Of a stretch of DNA of 64,000 bases, positions 7,940 through 17,084 are shown one piece after another. The first letter of the stretch is position 1, and each line of letters begins with the position of its first letter. This stretch comes from Lysinibacillus capsici (GTDB lineage Bacteria > Bacillota > Bacilli > Bacillales_A > Planococcaceae): the NCBI RefSeq assembly GCF_003367505.1, contig NZ_PXXX01000018.1:62001-126000 (forward strand). Direction: 5' to 3'. The notes below the pieces were generated by a model that worked only from the letters and a program-made list of their open reading frames with translations, had not been told where the DNA came from and ran no database searches. The position numbers and the translations under genes are program-made.

Positions 7940-8641
7940 TTATGAGAAAACATAGCTATCCATATTGTCGATTGTATTTTGAATAGCAGCTTTCAACGAT
8001 TTTTGCTCTTCACCACAAGAAGCTAGCGCATTCTCCAATGTCAGTGCAGCATTCGCTATAAATGGAGCCATTTGCAAATCTTTTGCCAATTGAATAAGTA
8101 CGAGGGCTCTATTCCATTTCCAACGAGGATTTGTTGGATCTAGCTGAATCGCTTGCTCCAAATAACCGAGGGCATCAAATGGCATCCAGCCAAAGCGGTG
8201 CATCGTCTGCCCTGTGATCCCCCAGTAGACAGCCTTATTTGGGTTTTCCTTTACTGCTTGCTGAAAACAGTGAACACTTTCATTGTAATGATGTGCGAAT
8301 AAGAACAGCTCTCCTTGTGTAAAAAAGGATTGCGCTTTGTCAGCTGATGTTCCAGTTTTTGCGACTTCCTCCAATTGCTGAATACGCTTCGCAAATGCCT
8401 CTTCATCTTTTATTGCTCGTATTTCTACAACTAGATCTGATTCTGGATAGCTTTCATCAGCTCGTTCCACATGCTGTACTTCGATATGAGCAGTTGGCTT
8501 TGGATAACGATCATATTCATATTCTTCTAATAATCGAATATATTTTTGTGCCAATACTTTGTCCTCTTCGTTTGTCACCTGCTTCGCTAATTCATAGCAT
8601 TTCATCAGTTCACCATTATAAAAATAATCATCCATTGACAT
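7940..8641 (-). CDS. Tetratricopeptide-repeat protein
   Basis: A soluble protein of 233 residues. Residues about 100-190 carry at least two TPR-like helical pairs: QSFFTQGELFLFAHHYNESV, followed by FQQAVKENPNKAVYW, then ALGYLEQAIQLDPTNPRW. Such repeats mediate protein-protein contacts. The first 90 residues are acidic and unassigned. GGAGG precedes the ATG by about nine bases. The gene is monocistronic, with terminators on both sides. Its partner is unknown. Confidence 0.75.
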   Translation of the reverse strand: MSMDDYFYNGELMKCYELAKQVTNEEDKVLAQKYIRLLEEYEYDRYPKPTAHIEVQHVERADESYPESDLVVEIRAIKDEEAFAKRIQQLEEVAKTGTSADKAQSFFTQGELFLFAHHYNESVHCFQQAVKENPNKAVYWGITGQTMHRFGWMPFDALGYLEQAIQLDPTNPRWKWNRALVLIQLAKDLQMAPFIANAALTLENALASCGEEQKSLKAAIQNTIDNMDSYVFS

Positions 8642-8698
8642 TCAGAATTCCTCCAGTGTACAACTATTCAGTATTTTTAGTATACACTACAAAAACAA

Positions 8699-8735
8699 AA
8701 GAGACCGTATCTAAATAATTATGATACAGTCTCTT
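8699..8735 (-). terminator. Intrinsic terminator of the thioredoxin-like gene
   Basis: GAGACTGTATC and GATACGGTCTC (one mismatch) pair on the minus strand, followed by TTTTGTTTTT. Confidence 0.8.
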
Positions 8736-8741
8736 CCTTTT

Positions 8742-9221
8742 CTATTTATTTAACACAACCGTATTTAAGAACGTTCGTAAATCTTCTTCTTTAAGAGCTC
8801 CTACAAAGCGATTTACTTCTTTACCATCTTCGAAACGAATGAATGTTGGTGTTGCTTCAATATTATATTTTTCCCATAGATCATCGTATTCATAGACATT
8901 CAATTGAGCAATATCAACACCAAGCTCATCGGCAATTGGCATTAATACTGGTGTAAATGCTTGACAGTGTACACAGATTGGACTGAAGAAGTAAGCATTG
9001 ACCGGTTCACCCGCTTTAATTTTAGCTTCTAGTTCGTCTGGTAACATAATGTTTTGATAGTTTTCATCATCCAATTGATCAATTGTTTCTTGTTTTAGCT
9101 TTTTATCGCCATAAGGGTTATTTGCACTTTCTAATTTACTTTTGTTTGAGACGTTGGTAAGCACAATAATTGCTGCAAATAAAACAACAATCACTGAACC
9201 AATAATTAATAATTTTTTCAC
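8742..9221 (-). CDS. Membrane-anchored thioredoxin-fold protein
   Basis: A 159-residue protein. One N-terminal membrane segment (residues 4-23) places the rest outside the cell. Residues about 55-155 form a thioredoxin fold with active site CVHC (Cys83, Cys86) and the cis-Pro motif ATPTF at about 123-127. Likely role: thiol-disulfide exchange on extracytoplasmic proteins. The CVHC dipeptide differs from thioredoxin (GP) and is closer to the DsbA-like CPHC pattern. The start is GTG, with GGAGG eleven bases upstream. It is transcribed divergently from the YhgE/Pip gene. Confidence 0.85.
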   Translation of the reverse strand: MKKLLIIGSVIVVLFAAIIVLTNVSNKSKLESANNPYGDKKLKQETIDQLDDENYQNIMLPDELEAKIKAGEPVNAYFFSPICVHCQAFTPVLMPIADELGVDIAQLNVYEYDDLWEKYNIEATPTFIRFEDGKEVNRFVGALKEEDLRTFLNTVVLNK

Positions 9222-9413
9222 TAAAGTAGTGACCTCCTTTTTTACACTAAAAGCCCTAGTTTTAGTGCATTCGCGATTGATTATAAATTGTTTTGAAAAC
9301 CTAGTAAACTAATTCGCCTTTAAATGAAGATATTTCACATTTATAACATAATTTCAAGTATATTTGGGAACATACATAGTGAGAGTTCATGCAAATTTGA
9401 ATGTGGGGTGATT

Positions 9414-11711
9414 ATGATGAAAAACTCGTTCCAGCATGTTTTTCAAATTTATACAAAAGATATCCGTAATATTGTCACAAACTGGGTCGTAGCTGTCATT
9501 ATAGGTGGACTAATTTTTCTTCCATCTCTTTATGCCTGGCTAAATATTTATGCCTCCATGGACCCTTACGCTCACACCTCTAATATGAAAATCGCGATTG
9601 TCAATGAAGATACGGGAACCACGGTAAGAGATGAAGCAATTAATGTCGGGAATGAAGTAATTGAGACTTTACGTACGAATAAAAGCTTTACTTGGAAGCT
9701 CGAAACAGAGAAAAAAGCTAAGGAACAATTAAAAAATGGTGATTACTTTGCAGTCATAATCATTCCAAATGATTTTTCGCAAAAACTAACCTCTATTTTA
9801 ACCGACCAACCAACGAAGGCCCATATTGATTATTATGTAAATGAAAAAAAGAATCCTATTGCCCCTAAAATTACAAGTAAAGGAGCGAGTGTACTTACAC
9901 AGCAGGTTTCGAATGAATTTGTATCCACCGTCAATGGGACACTTTTTTCTATTTTTAATACAATTGGAATTGAAATGGAACGTGACATTCCTGATTTCCG
10001 CAAATTCGAAAATTATGTTTTTACTATCGAACAGCATTTACCTGATATTAATTCATTTTTAACGCAAGCCTCTACTCAAGGAAAAGAGGCAAATCAATTA
10101 CTTAATCAGGCACTGACACAAGTTCCACAGGTGGAACAACTAACAACAGATGGTTTAACTACCATTCAAAGGGGTTTACATTTAGTGAATGAAGCAGATG
10201 CTTTATTTAATGAACTATCCCCTATCATCAAAAAGGATGTCACAACTGTTCAAAATATTGCCCAACATTTTACAGAGATCATCAATAAGCTCAATCGTAT
10301 AAATTTTGACCCTGCCTCCATTACGCAAACGAAAGAGGCACTTAAAAATCAATTGTCAACTTCTAAAGACAACATAAACAAGAGTATTCAAACGCTTGAG
10401 GCACTGCAAAAATTAATTCAGGCAGATGCTTCGACTCGTAAGCAATTAGAAGACTCTTTAACAACCATTATTGGTTCTTTACAGGAAAGTAATGCAGAAG
10501 CGAATCAACCAATCATCGAACAGCTTACAGCCATTCGCGAAGCTTTGAAACATCCTCCAAACTTCATTGATTCTACGTCAAATGCGCTTAACTCATTACA
10601 ACAATTACAGACTCTACATGACGATTTACTAAATAAAGTGGATCAATTAAAGCCAATTGATAAAGATGTTATCAAGCAAGACATTACAGCTATTCAGCAA
10701 ATCGCACAAAATGCTACAGCTAATTTACAAAAATTCTTATCCTATTATAACGAAAGTCTAGAGCCACAAATTCGTTCTACCCTTACCAGTGCGAAGCAAA
10801 CTTTAACTAACGCTTCTACCATGCTGACAAATGTAAAACAATTCATACCTCAGGCAACAGATAAATTGACACAGGCCAAAAACACGCTAGGAACAGCAAA
10901 TCAAGCTATTCAAAAAATACAAACTGAATTTCCAACTTTAAGTGCTAAAATCAAAGAATTAGCGAATAAGCTACGAACTTTAGAAGAAGAAGCGGATCTA
11001 GCAGAGATTGTGCAATTACTAAAAAATGATGTCAACGCCGAACGTGATTTCTTTGAGGAGCCTATTAAATTAAAGGAACATCGCGTATTCCCTATTGCGA
11101 ACTATGGAACAGCCATGACACCGTTTTACACAGTACTATCTATTTGGGTAGGCTGTTTACTGTTAATTTCATTATTGTCTGTGAATCTCCATGGAGATAC
11201 ATCTTATAGTATTCGAGAAATTTACTTTGGTCGACTCTTAACATTTGCAACTTTCTCGTTTATTCAAACTCTCATTATTACCATTGGAGATATTTTCTTA
11301 GTAGACGGCTCCATTCAAGCACCTGCCTACTTTATCTTATTTGGACTTTTTATTAGTCTCGTATTTGTAACGGTTGTCTATACACTCGTATCCGTCTTCG
11401 GTAATGTAGGAAAAGCATTAGCGATTGTGATGCTTGTGTTACAAATTGCAGGCTCTGGTGGAACCTATCCAGTCGAGTTATTGCCGAGGTTCTTCCAAAT
11501 AATCAACCCTTTTTTACCATTTACGTATGCGATTGAAATGATGCGCGAAGCTGTCGGCGGAATTATTTGGTCAACAGTCTGGATGGACCTCATCTTCCTA
11601 TTAGGTTTCTGGTTCATTTTTATCCTGTTCGGATTCTTCTTAAAAAAATTATTGAGCGAGAAAATGGAACATTTCATGAACAAAACACGTGGATTAGATA
11701 TATTTCACTGA
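9414..11711 (+). CDS. YhgE/Pip-domain membrane protein
   Basis: About 765 residues. An N-terminal membrane segment (residues about 20-40) is followed by the conserved YhgE/Pip start (IAIVNEDTG at about 60). A long extracellular helical region of about 400 residues, rich in Gln, Leu and Thr, is predicted to be coiled coil. Five to six C-terminal membrane segments resemble an ABC-2 permease (about 565-755). The family includes phage-infection protein Pip of Lactococcus and the EsaA/YueB phage receptors; cellular roles range from type VII secretion to exporter-like functions. I place the start at ATG 9414 or 9417 after TGGGGTG. An upstream ATG at 9324 lacks a ribosome-binding site and would add an unlikely leader. 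Confidence 0.85.
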   Translation: MMKNSFQHVFQIYTKDIRNIVTNWVVAVIIGGLIFLPSLYAWLNIYASMDPYAHTSNMKIAIVNEDTGTTVRDEAINVGNEVIETLRTNKSFTWKLETEKKAKEQLKNGDYFAVIIIPNDFSQKLTSILTDQPTKAHIDYYVNEKKNPIAPKITSKGASVLTQQVSNEFVSTVNGTLFSIFNTIGIEMERDIPDFRKFENYVFTIEQHLPDINSFLTQASTQGKEANQLLNQALTQVPQVEQLTTDGLTTIQRGLHLVNEADALFNELSPIIKKDVTTVQNIAQHFTEIINKLNRINFDPASITQTKEALKNQLSTSKDNINKSIQTLEALQKLIQADASTRKQLEDSLTTIIGSLQESNAEANQPIIEQLTAIREALKHPPNFIDSTSNALNSLQQLQTLHDDLLNKVDQLKPIDKDVIKQDITAIQQIAQNATANLQKFLSYYNESLEPQIRSTLTSAKQTLTNASTMLTNVKQFIPQATDKLTQAKNTLGTANQAIQKIQTEFPTLSAKIKELANKLRTLEEEADLAEIVQLLKNDVNAERDFFEEPIKLKEHRVFPIANYGTAMTPFYTVLSIWVGCLLLISLLSVNLHGDTSYSIREIYFGRLLTFATFSFIQTLIITIGDIFLVDGSIQAPAYFILFGLFISLVFVTVVYTLVSVFGNVGKALAIVMLVLQIAGSGGTYPVELLPRFFQIINPFLPFTYAIEMMREAVGGIIWSTVWMDLIFLLGFWFIFILFGFFLKKLLSEKMEHFMNKTRGLDIFH

Positions 11712-11728
11712 TTTTCAACTAGGCGTCT

Positions 11729-11757
11729 GTAAATGTTTATGAAAACGATGTTATAAT
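11729..11757 (+). promoter_or_regulatory. Likely SigA promoter of the PCYCGC lipoprotein gene
   Basis: TGTAAA (11729-11734), 17 bases, then a perfect TATAAT (11752-11757), about 34 bases before the start codon. Confidence 0.5.
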
Positions 11758-11790
11758 GGAAGTATTGTAAACATGTAGGAGGCGCTATTT

Positions 11791-12300
11791 TTGAAGAAAT
11801 CGATTACTATTTTTGTTGTATTGGCGTTACTGTTATTAAGTGCTTGTGGAGATAAAAACAGTGCTGAAACCTCTCCTAAAGCAAATGACGCTTCACATGA
11901 AGGTCATGACCATGCAGAGGCATCTGGTGATATCCAAGAAGAAACGGCTTCTGCTGACGTCCTACCAACCTTTTTAGAGGGCAAACAAGAAAATATACGC
12001 TTAGTCTATCAAATCGCTGGACAATCAACAGAGATTCTCGAATGGATGCCATGCTATTGCGGCTGTGGGGAATCTGCTGGCCATAAAAGTAATTTAAATT
12101 GCTTTATTCAGGAAAAACGTGAGGATGGTTCGATTGTTTGGGATGATCATGGGACGCGTTGTTTAGTGTGCTTAGAGATTGCTGTCCAATCAGCACAACT
12201 GCACAAGGAAGGCAAGAGCTTAAAAGAAATTCGTCAGTTCATTGATGACACGTATAAAGAGGGCTATGCAAAACCAACACCAACGGACATGCCTGCATAA
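11791..12300 (+). CDS. PCYCGC-motif lipoprotein
   Basis: A 169-residue protein with a lipobox (LLLSAC, Cys19), a His/Glu-rich linker containing HEGHDHAE (about 36-43), then the family motif PCYCGC at about 87-92. Further Cys residues follow in NLNCF and TRCLVCLEI. PCYCGC-type proteins are found in Bacillus and are annotated as PCYCGC-motif lipoproteins of unknown role. The spacing of Cys and His suggests metal binding outside the membrane, which is an inference. The start is TTG 11791, preceded by TAGGAGG. The gene is monocistronic. Confidence 0.82.
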   Translation: MKKSITIFVVLALLLLSACGDKNSAETSPKANDASHEGHDHAEASGDIQEETASADVLPTFLEGKQENIRLVYQIAGQSTEILEWMPCYCGCGESAGHKSNLNCFIQEKREDGSIVWDDHGTRCLVCLEIAVQSAQLHKEGKSLKEIRQFIDDTYKEGYAKPTPTDMPA

Positions 12301-12336
12301 AAAAGCAAAGTCGCACATTCGCGACTTTGCTTTTAT
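12300..12336. terminator. Bidirectional terminator between convergent genes
   Basis: AAAAGCAAAGTCGC and GCGACTTTGCTTTT form a 14-bp stem with a 6-base loop. It serves the lipoprotein gene and, on the other strand, the end of the ydaJKLMN-like operon. Confidence 0.85.
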
Positions 12337-14375
12337 TGTTTCAGTTGATTTTTCTTTCGTTTACGAAGGATGATATACAGGATAACTGCAATGACAAGGA
12401 TGAGCCCAACAAATTCTGCAATTAAAACATAGGATATTTCACCTTTTTTAGCTACTTTACCGTCTTCCTTATCAGCATTTTGATTTATGGCTACAACAAA
12501 TTGCCCTTCTTTTGTTTCAATCGCAGCGTCTGTCTGTGAATTCGTCTCTTTCAAGTGAGCATAAAAGTTATCTTTTACAGAGGCATTTTCTAATGAATGA
12601 ATCCATAATAAAGGCTCTTTAAGCTGCCAGAAATTTTTCGTTATGAACACATATTGGCCAATTGCCTCAGGTAAAAACCCTTGTGAGATAAGCTGCTCAG
12701 ATGTGTGAGGGATTTTTGAGGATTGCTTGGCAAGCCATGTTAGCTGTTCCATTTCTCCCATAAAAATGACTGCATGCCCTTGTAAAGCTTCCTCTGTCAC
12801 ATTTTTATCCTTCATCAGCGAGGTTTTTGCCATGTTACCATTCGTCATTAACGATTTATAAAGTGATACCATAGTTGTATCGTCAATTCCTCCATTATCA
12901 GGTATAACGATTAACGTATTTTCATGAAAAGCATTAGGAAAATCACGTAAGGTAAACGTTGGTTCAGCATCATCTTTTGTAATCGATAATGTGCTATCAC
13001 TATCAATGTAAATCCAATAGCGTTCATTGGTTGTTTCGCAAGGATCCTCTAGTTGAAAGCCTGTCACTTCAAACTGAATATCGGTCATTGAAAGTTTGTT
13101 GAGCACATTTGTTTGGATCGGTATAATGGCCTCATACATATCTGTTGTAGTCTGTTCTAATTTTCGTAAATCTACTGCATGTGGAACATTATTGATATAC
13201 GCGATCAATTCTAATTTTCGATCCTCATCCTCTTTACTGTCAGGTATTGTTGCTGATTTTTTAACGATCAAGCGCATAAAAGCTTCCTTGTTTGCCTCTA
13301 ACTTTGGCAACGACACATAATAATGAGGTGTCATTGTCGCTTGGCTGGATAAAAGTCGATCCTCAAAGCCAAATTGCTTAAATGAAATCGTCGTATCAGA
13401 TGACTCTTCTATTTTAGGAACATCGTTAATCGCTAATGTATCACCAATTAATTGCTCGAATAAGCTTGCTTCGGTTAAAAAAGATAGTCGCTCCTCAATA
13501 GCTTGGCCATTTGAAGAGGTTACAGCTAAAAGAGGTACTTTTCGATTCGAATTTGTATTCAGTAGCTCCTGCATCGTAAGTGTCATAGTATCTTGCTCAA
13601 CGCTTATGTTTGCTAACATCTTTTTTAATAGGCTTGTACTAAATTCCTTTTTTGCCCCTACAATGATAATAGGACCTCTTATCTTATTAATAGCATCTTC
13701 ACGCTCAATCTGTACATCTGTGTCACCATGTTCGGATAAAAAGGCAGCGAGCTGATATGCACTGTTTAAAGTGGCCTCAGAGGTCTGCTTTGGTACAATA
13801 ACCGTCGTAGCATATCCCTCATAGCCTAAAAACGCAGCAGGATAGCTATTTAATGACCAAGCATCACTTTCCTCACTAAATGCTGATATAGACGATAGTA
13901 TTTCAATACGTAGCCAATTACCTGCGTTGCCAGGAGGCACACAAATTCCTTCCTTAAGAATTCCATAAAAACTAGCTGTGATTTTATGAGAACCCTTTAG
14001 TAGTGCTTCTTTTGGAAGGTTAACGGTAACAGTCTGTTTTAATGAATCTGCTTTCAATGGAACTGTTTTAATTGCTACATCATCCACTTTCACTGTGAAG
14101 GAGGATGGTGCTATAAGTAGCTCAGAATGCTGGATTTGAAATGTCACTTGCTGGTTATTGGATGGGACATCCTCGTTTAGATTGTAATAAAAATCTCTTG
14201 ACGAAGAAGGTCCCAGTAATTCGATTGGCTGTGCTAGTAAGGGCTTTTTCTGCTGTTGATTGCCTTCTATTACAATTGTGTTGTCATCTACGGTAATGGT
14301 AGCTGCAACTGCATTGTTAGCAAAACTAAAAAAACCAATACAAAATAAGCACAAATAGAAGAATTTGGTTCTCAT
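12333..14375 (-). CDS. YdaN-like BcsB-type exopolysaccharide synthase subunit
   Basis: 680 residues. A signal peptide (cleavage near AVAA, residue 24) and a C-terminal membrane anchor (about residues 650-672) surround a large extracellular region. That region has the BcsB pattern of carbohydrate-binding and Rossmann-like modules (LLGPSSSRDFYYNL near 54; GICVPPGNAGNWLRI near 143). BcsB-type proteins dock to the membrane glycosyltransferase and guide the nascent polysaccharide. It is the last gene of a five-gene set; its ATG overlaps the stop of the glycosyltransferase gene by one base. Order and type match B. subtilis ydaN. Confidence 0.82.
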   Translation of the reverse strand: MRTKFFYLCLFCIGFFSFANNAVAATITVDDNTIVIEGNQQQKKPLLAQPIELLGPSSSRDFYYNLNEDVPSNNQQVTFQIQHSELLIAPSSFTVKVDDVAIKTVPLKADSLKQTVTVNLPKEALLKGSHKITASFYGILKEGICVPPGNAGNWLRIEILSSISAFSEESDAWSLNSYPAAFLGYEGYATTVIVPKQTSEATLNSAYQLAAFLSEHGDTDVQIEREDAINKIRGPIIIVGAKKEFSTSLLKKMLANISVEQDTMTLTMQELLNTNSNRKVPLLAVTSSNGQAIEERLSFLTEASLFEQLIGDTLAINDVPKIEESSDTTISFKQFGFEDRLLSSQATMTPHYYVSLPKLEANKEAFMRLIVKKSATIPDSKEDEDRKLELIAYINNVPHAVDLRKLEQTTTDMYEAIIPIQTNVLNKLSMTDIQFEVTGFQLEDPCETTNERYWIYIDSDSTLSITKDDAEPTFTLRDFPNAFHENTLIVIPDNGGIDDTTMVSLYKSLMTNGNMAKTSLMKDKNVTEEALQGHAVIFMGEMEQLTWLAKQSSKIPHTSEQLISQGFLPEAIGQYVFITKNFWQLKEPLLWIHSLENASVKDNFYAHLKETNSQTDAAIETKEGQFVVAINQNADKEDGKVAKKGEISYVLIAEFVGLILVIAVILYIILRKRKKNQLKQ

Positions 14376-15646
14376 TATTCTGCTCCTTTATCTGATTGCT
14401 TGGAAAAACGCTCTGTTTTATACCATTGAACTTCTTGACCAGTAAACATGCGCTTTATTTCTAATAGTAATGACCAAACGACTAGCACAATCCACATTTG
14501 AGAATAGGTAAAATACATAAGTATGACATAAAAGAAATTTTTCCGATTCATTTCTGTTTTTTCAATACTTAAGGTTATCATCACTTCACCTAGAAACAGT
14601 AAGAAGGCTAAAACCCATAAAACAAGGGCAATGTCGCCAACGGTCAATCCAATATCATAAAATAAATTAATAATAAATAGGGCATTGGATAAAATGACAC
14701 CAAAGAAAAATAAAAAATACGTAAAAAAGAAATAAAATAAATCAAACATGATACTTTTTCTTTTTAGTGTGAAGAATTGACTTAAAAATTTCAGCACTAC
14801 ATATTGATTACCTCTTGCCCATCTAGTGCGCTGTTTCCACCATACTTTTAAGGTTTCTGGTTCTTGCTCCCACGTAATGGCTTTTGGGAAAAAACGAATA
14901 TGGTAGCCTAAATTGTAAACACGGATGGTTAGCTCTGTATCCTCAGCCAATGCTTTTACATCCCAACCGCCTAATTGCTCCAAAACTGTCCGTCGGATTG
15001 CAAAATTGGTACCAGGTATAGTTGCCACCTTAAACCATTTCCAACGCCCGCCTTGGGCCATCCACTGGAAACAAATCGTTTCGATATTAATAAAACGAGT
15101 TAACCATGTTTCTGCCGCATTAATAACGCGAAATTTCCCCACAGTGGCAGCCGCTTTTGAATCATTCATGAGACCCATCACTAAATACCAAACGGCCATC
15201 CGTTCAGGTGTATTATCAGCATCATAAACAACAACGATATCCCCTGTGGAATCAGCTAGTGCCGAATTGAGGGCAGAGGATTTACCCTTCCCTTTGTTTG
15301 GCTCTACTGTTTCAATGACACGAATAAATGGGAATTTTTCTGCGTACCGCGCTGCAATAGCACCAGTTTCATCTGAAGAATTATCATTAATGACAATTAC
15401 CTCTAGTTGATCTTTTGGATAATATAGTCGTGACATGGCTCGTAGTGTTTGTTCAATCACAAGTGCTTCATTGTGCGCTGGTATAAAGACACTGACTGAG
15501 GGAACCTTGTCCATTTTTTTAGCCCAGTCATCAATTGGCTTTTCAAAAGTTCGAAAGTGTAAGTAACCACCCTCCATTAAAAACATATGATATAGCAGCA
15601 TGATCCAAATGAGGAAAAGTGATATAAAAAATAAGGTATTAGCCAT
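14375..15646 (-). CDS. YdaM-like family 2 glycosyltransferase (BcsA-like)
   Basis: 423 residues. Membrane helices flank a GT2 catalytic domain with the processive-synthase signatures: FIPAHNEALVIEQ (about 52), YDADNTP (the DxD metal site, about 143), AEDTEL (catalytic Asp, about 235) and QRTRWARG (QxxRW, about 275). It should polymerise a beta-linked polysaccharide from a UDP-sugar and extrude it. No PilZ domain is visible, so c-di-GMP control would have to come from the YdaK-like partner. I chose ATG 15646, preceded by GAGAGGAAAA. The longer frame to 15736 runs back into the previous gene. The start overlaps that gene by 8 bases. Confidence 0.88.
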   Translation of the reverse strand: MANTLFFISLFLIWIMLLYHMFLMEGGYLHFRTFEKPIDDWAKKMDKVPSVSVFIPAHNEALVIEQTLRAMSRLYYPKDQLEVIVINDNSSDETGAIAARYAEKFPFIRVIETVEPNKGKGKSSALNSALADSTGDIVVVYDADNTPERMAVWYLVMGLMNDSKAAATVGKFRVINAAETWLTRFINIETICFQWMAQGGRWKWFKVATIPGTNFAIRRTVLEQLGGWDVKALAEDTELTIRVYNLGYHIRFFPKAITWEQEPETLKVWWKQRTRWARGNQYVVLKFLSQFFTLKRKSIMFDLFYFFFTYFLFFFGVILSNALFIINLFYDIGLTVGDIALVLWVLAFLLFLGEVMITLSIEKTEMNRKNFFYVILMYFTYSQMWIVLVVWSLLLEIKRMFTGQEVQWYKTERFSKQSDKGAE

Positions 15647-17084
15647 TTGTTTTCCTCTCCTCAAATAATCTCTTACGTAAGGTAAAACGTAAACGCAAGG
15701 TACTAATAAAAAATAATGTGACAAACAGCGAAACAATCAAGACAAGCGCCCATAAAATTATTTCAAATGGTCGCTCATCAAATAATATTTTTAAACGTTC
15801 GATTTTTGTAAATGCTAATTGTATTGTTTGTTCACCATTTTCATGTTGCTTAATCGAAACATTTTTGGATATTACTTGTTGCTTCGTCTGTCTGAGATTA
15901 AGTAGTTCAATTTGTGGATGTTCGCTTAAATAAGCGGCAAGCTCCTGCACATAGGAAGCATTAAAATAGGCAGGATATTGAATACCGATGATAGAACTAG
16001 GAACTTTTAATAAAAGGTTTATCTTTTGTTTTACTGGATAGAAAGAATATGTTTCTATATCTGCCATAGATCCCGCTGTAATCGGATAAATTGTATGGTT
16101 ATCTTCGCTTTGTGTCATAAATAATTGCTGACTGTCCTGCTGAATACTACTGGTAAAAAGGGAGCTATCCCCCTGACTGATAGTAGGATAGATTTTACGT
16201 AGTACTAAATACTCAAGGTTTTTTTCAGTTGAATTAGAAGAAGAAAGGATAAATACATAACCTTCCTTTTGTAATTTTTGTAGATAACTTAATAGTTTTT
16301 TATTTTCGTGCAAATAGTAGGATCTTTTATCGCTTTCATCTACTACAATAGGTGTCACTTCAAGTGCAATCGGTAATTTTTTTGCTGAAAACTCCAGCAC
16401 GAGCTTTTTTAACTTTTGCATATCTGTCTTCATATTAATATCTGATAAAACAATAAAAGCGGGATGTGTCTGAGGCTTTGCTATTTGCAAAAGCTCCCCC
16501 ATGATCGCTGGCCACTGATATTGCATTGTATCTTTATTAATAAAATCACCTATAAAAGACCAATTATTTTTTTTGACGATAAAAGGGTATGTCTTATTTA
16601 AAGAGGTAGCTCTCTCTACTATGTCAAAATCCCCTGATGGTATTACACTTTTCCATTTTATAGGATTATTTAATACTTCTCCCCCAATAGCTCGAAGTTC
16701 CACTATGGGGCCCTTCTTCCATTTTGAAAAAGGAGCAAACTGAAATGCATTTTCACCAATCAAAATGGCTGATCCTGAGAATTGATTTATTGCAGACAAG
16801 GCATTTGGAGGAATTCTAGTTGGATAGTTATTCATAACAACAAGGCGTTTATAAGATTGAAGCATCTGTTCGTTTACATCTTCTATGGATAAAACATCTA
16901 CTGACGTAAAATTTTCAAGCATGTCTTGTAATGCCAATACATCGATAGTAGGCTGGTTGGAACTTGTGACATAAATCAATGCAGTGTCCCTATTTTTTTC
17001 GGCTGCTAGTACAGAGTCACATATAGTGAACGTATAAAAACAAAGGAATCCAATGGCGATCCAAAAGCTATAATTAGAGCGCAT
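15639..17084 (-). CDS. YdaL-like exported membrane-anchored protein
   Basis: 481 residues. It has an N-terminal signal peptide (to about residue 28), an extracellular domain of about 400 residues and one C-terminal membrane segment (about 443-465) before a basic tail. The extracellular part resembles the DUF2334/NodB-like fold: FIVLSDINMKTDMQKLKKLV at about 210, and a later YVFILSSSNS. The usual deacetylase His/Asp triad is not obvious, so it may bind or modify the polysaccharide without being a standard deacetylase. Position three of five matches B. subtilis ydaL. It overlaps both neighbours (11 bases upstream, 8 downstream). Confidence 0.72.
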   Translation of the reverse strand: MRSNYSFWIAIGFLCFYTFTICDSVLAAEKNRDTALIYVTSSNQPTIDVLALQDMLENFTSVDVLSIEDVNEQMLQSYKRLVVMNNYPTRIPPNALSAINQFSGSAILIGENAFQFAPFSKWKKGPIVELRAIGGEVLNNPIKWKSVIPSGDFDIVERATSLNKTYPFIVKKNNWSFIGDFINKDTMQYQWPAIMGELLQIAKPQTHPAFIVLSDINMKTDMQKLKKLVLEFSAKKLPIALEVTPIVVDESDKRSYYLHENKKLLSYLQKLQKEGYVFILSSSNSTEKNLEYLVLRKIYPTISQGDSSLFTSSIQQDSQQLFMTQSEDNHTIYPITAGSMADIETYSFYPVKQKINLLLKVPSSIIGIQYPAYFNASYVQELAAYLSEHPQIELLNLRQTKQQVISKNVSIKQHENGEQTIQLAFTKIERLKILFDERPFEIILWALVLIVSLFVTLFFISTLRLRFTLRKRLFEERKTNG

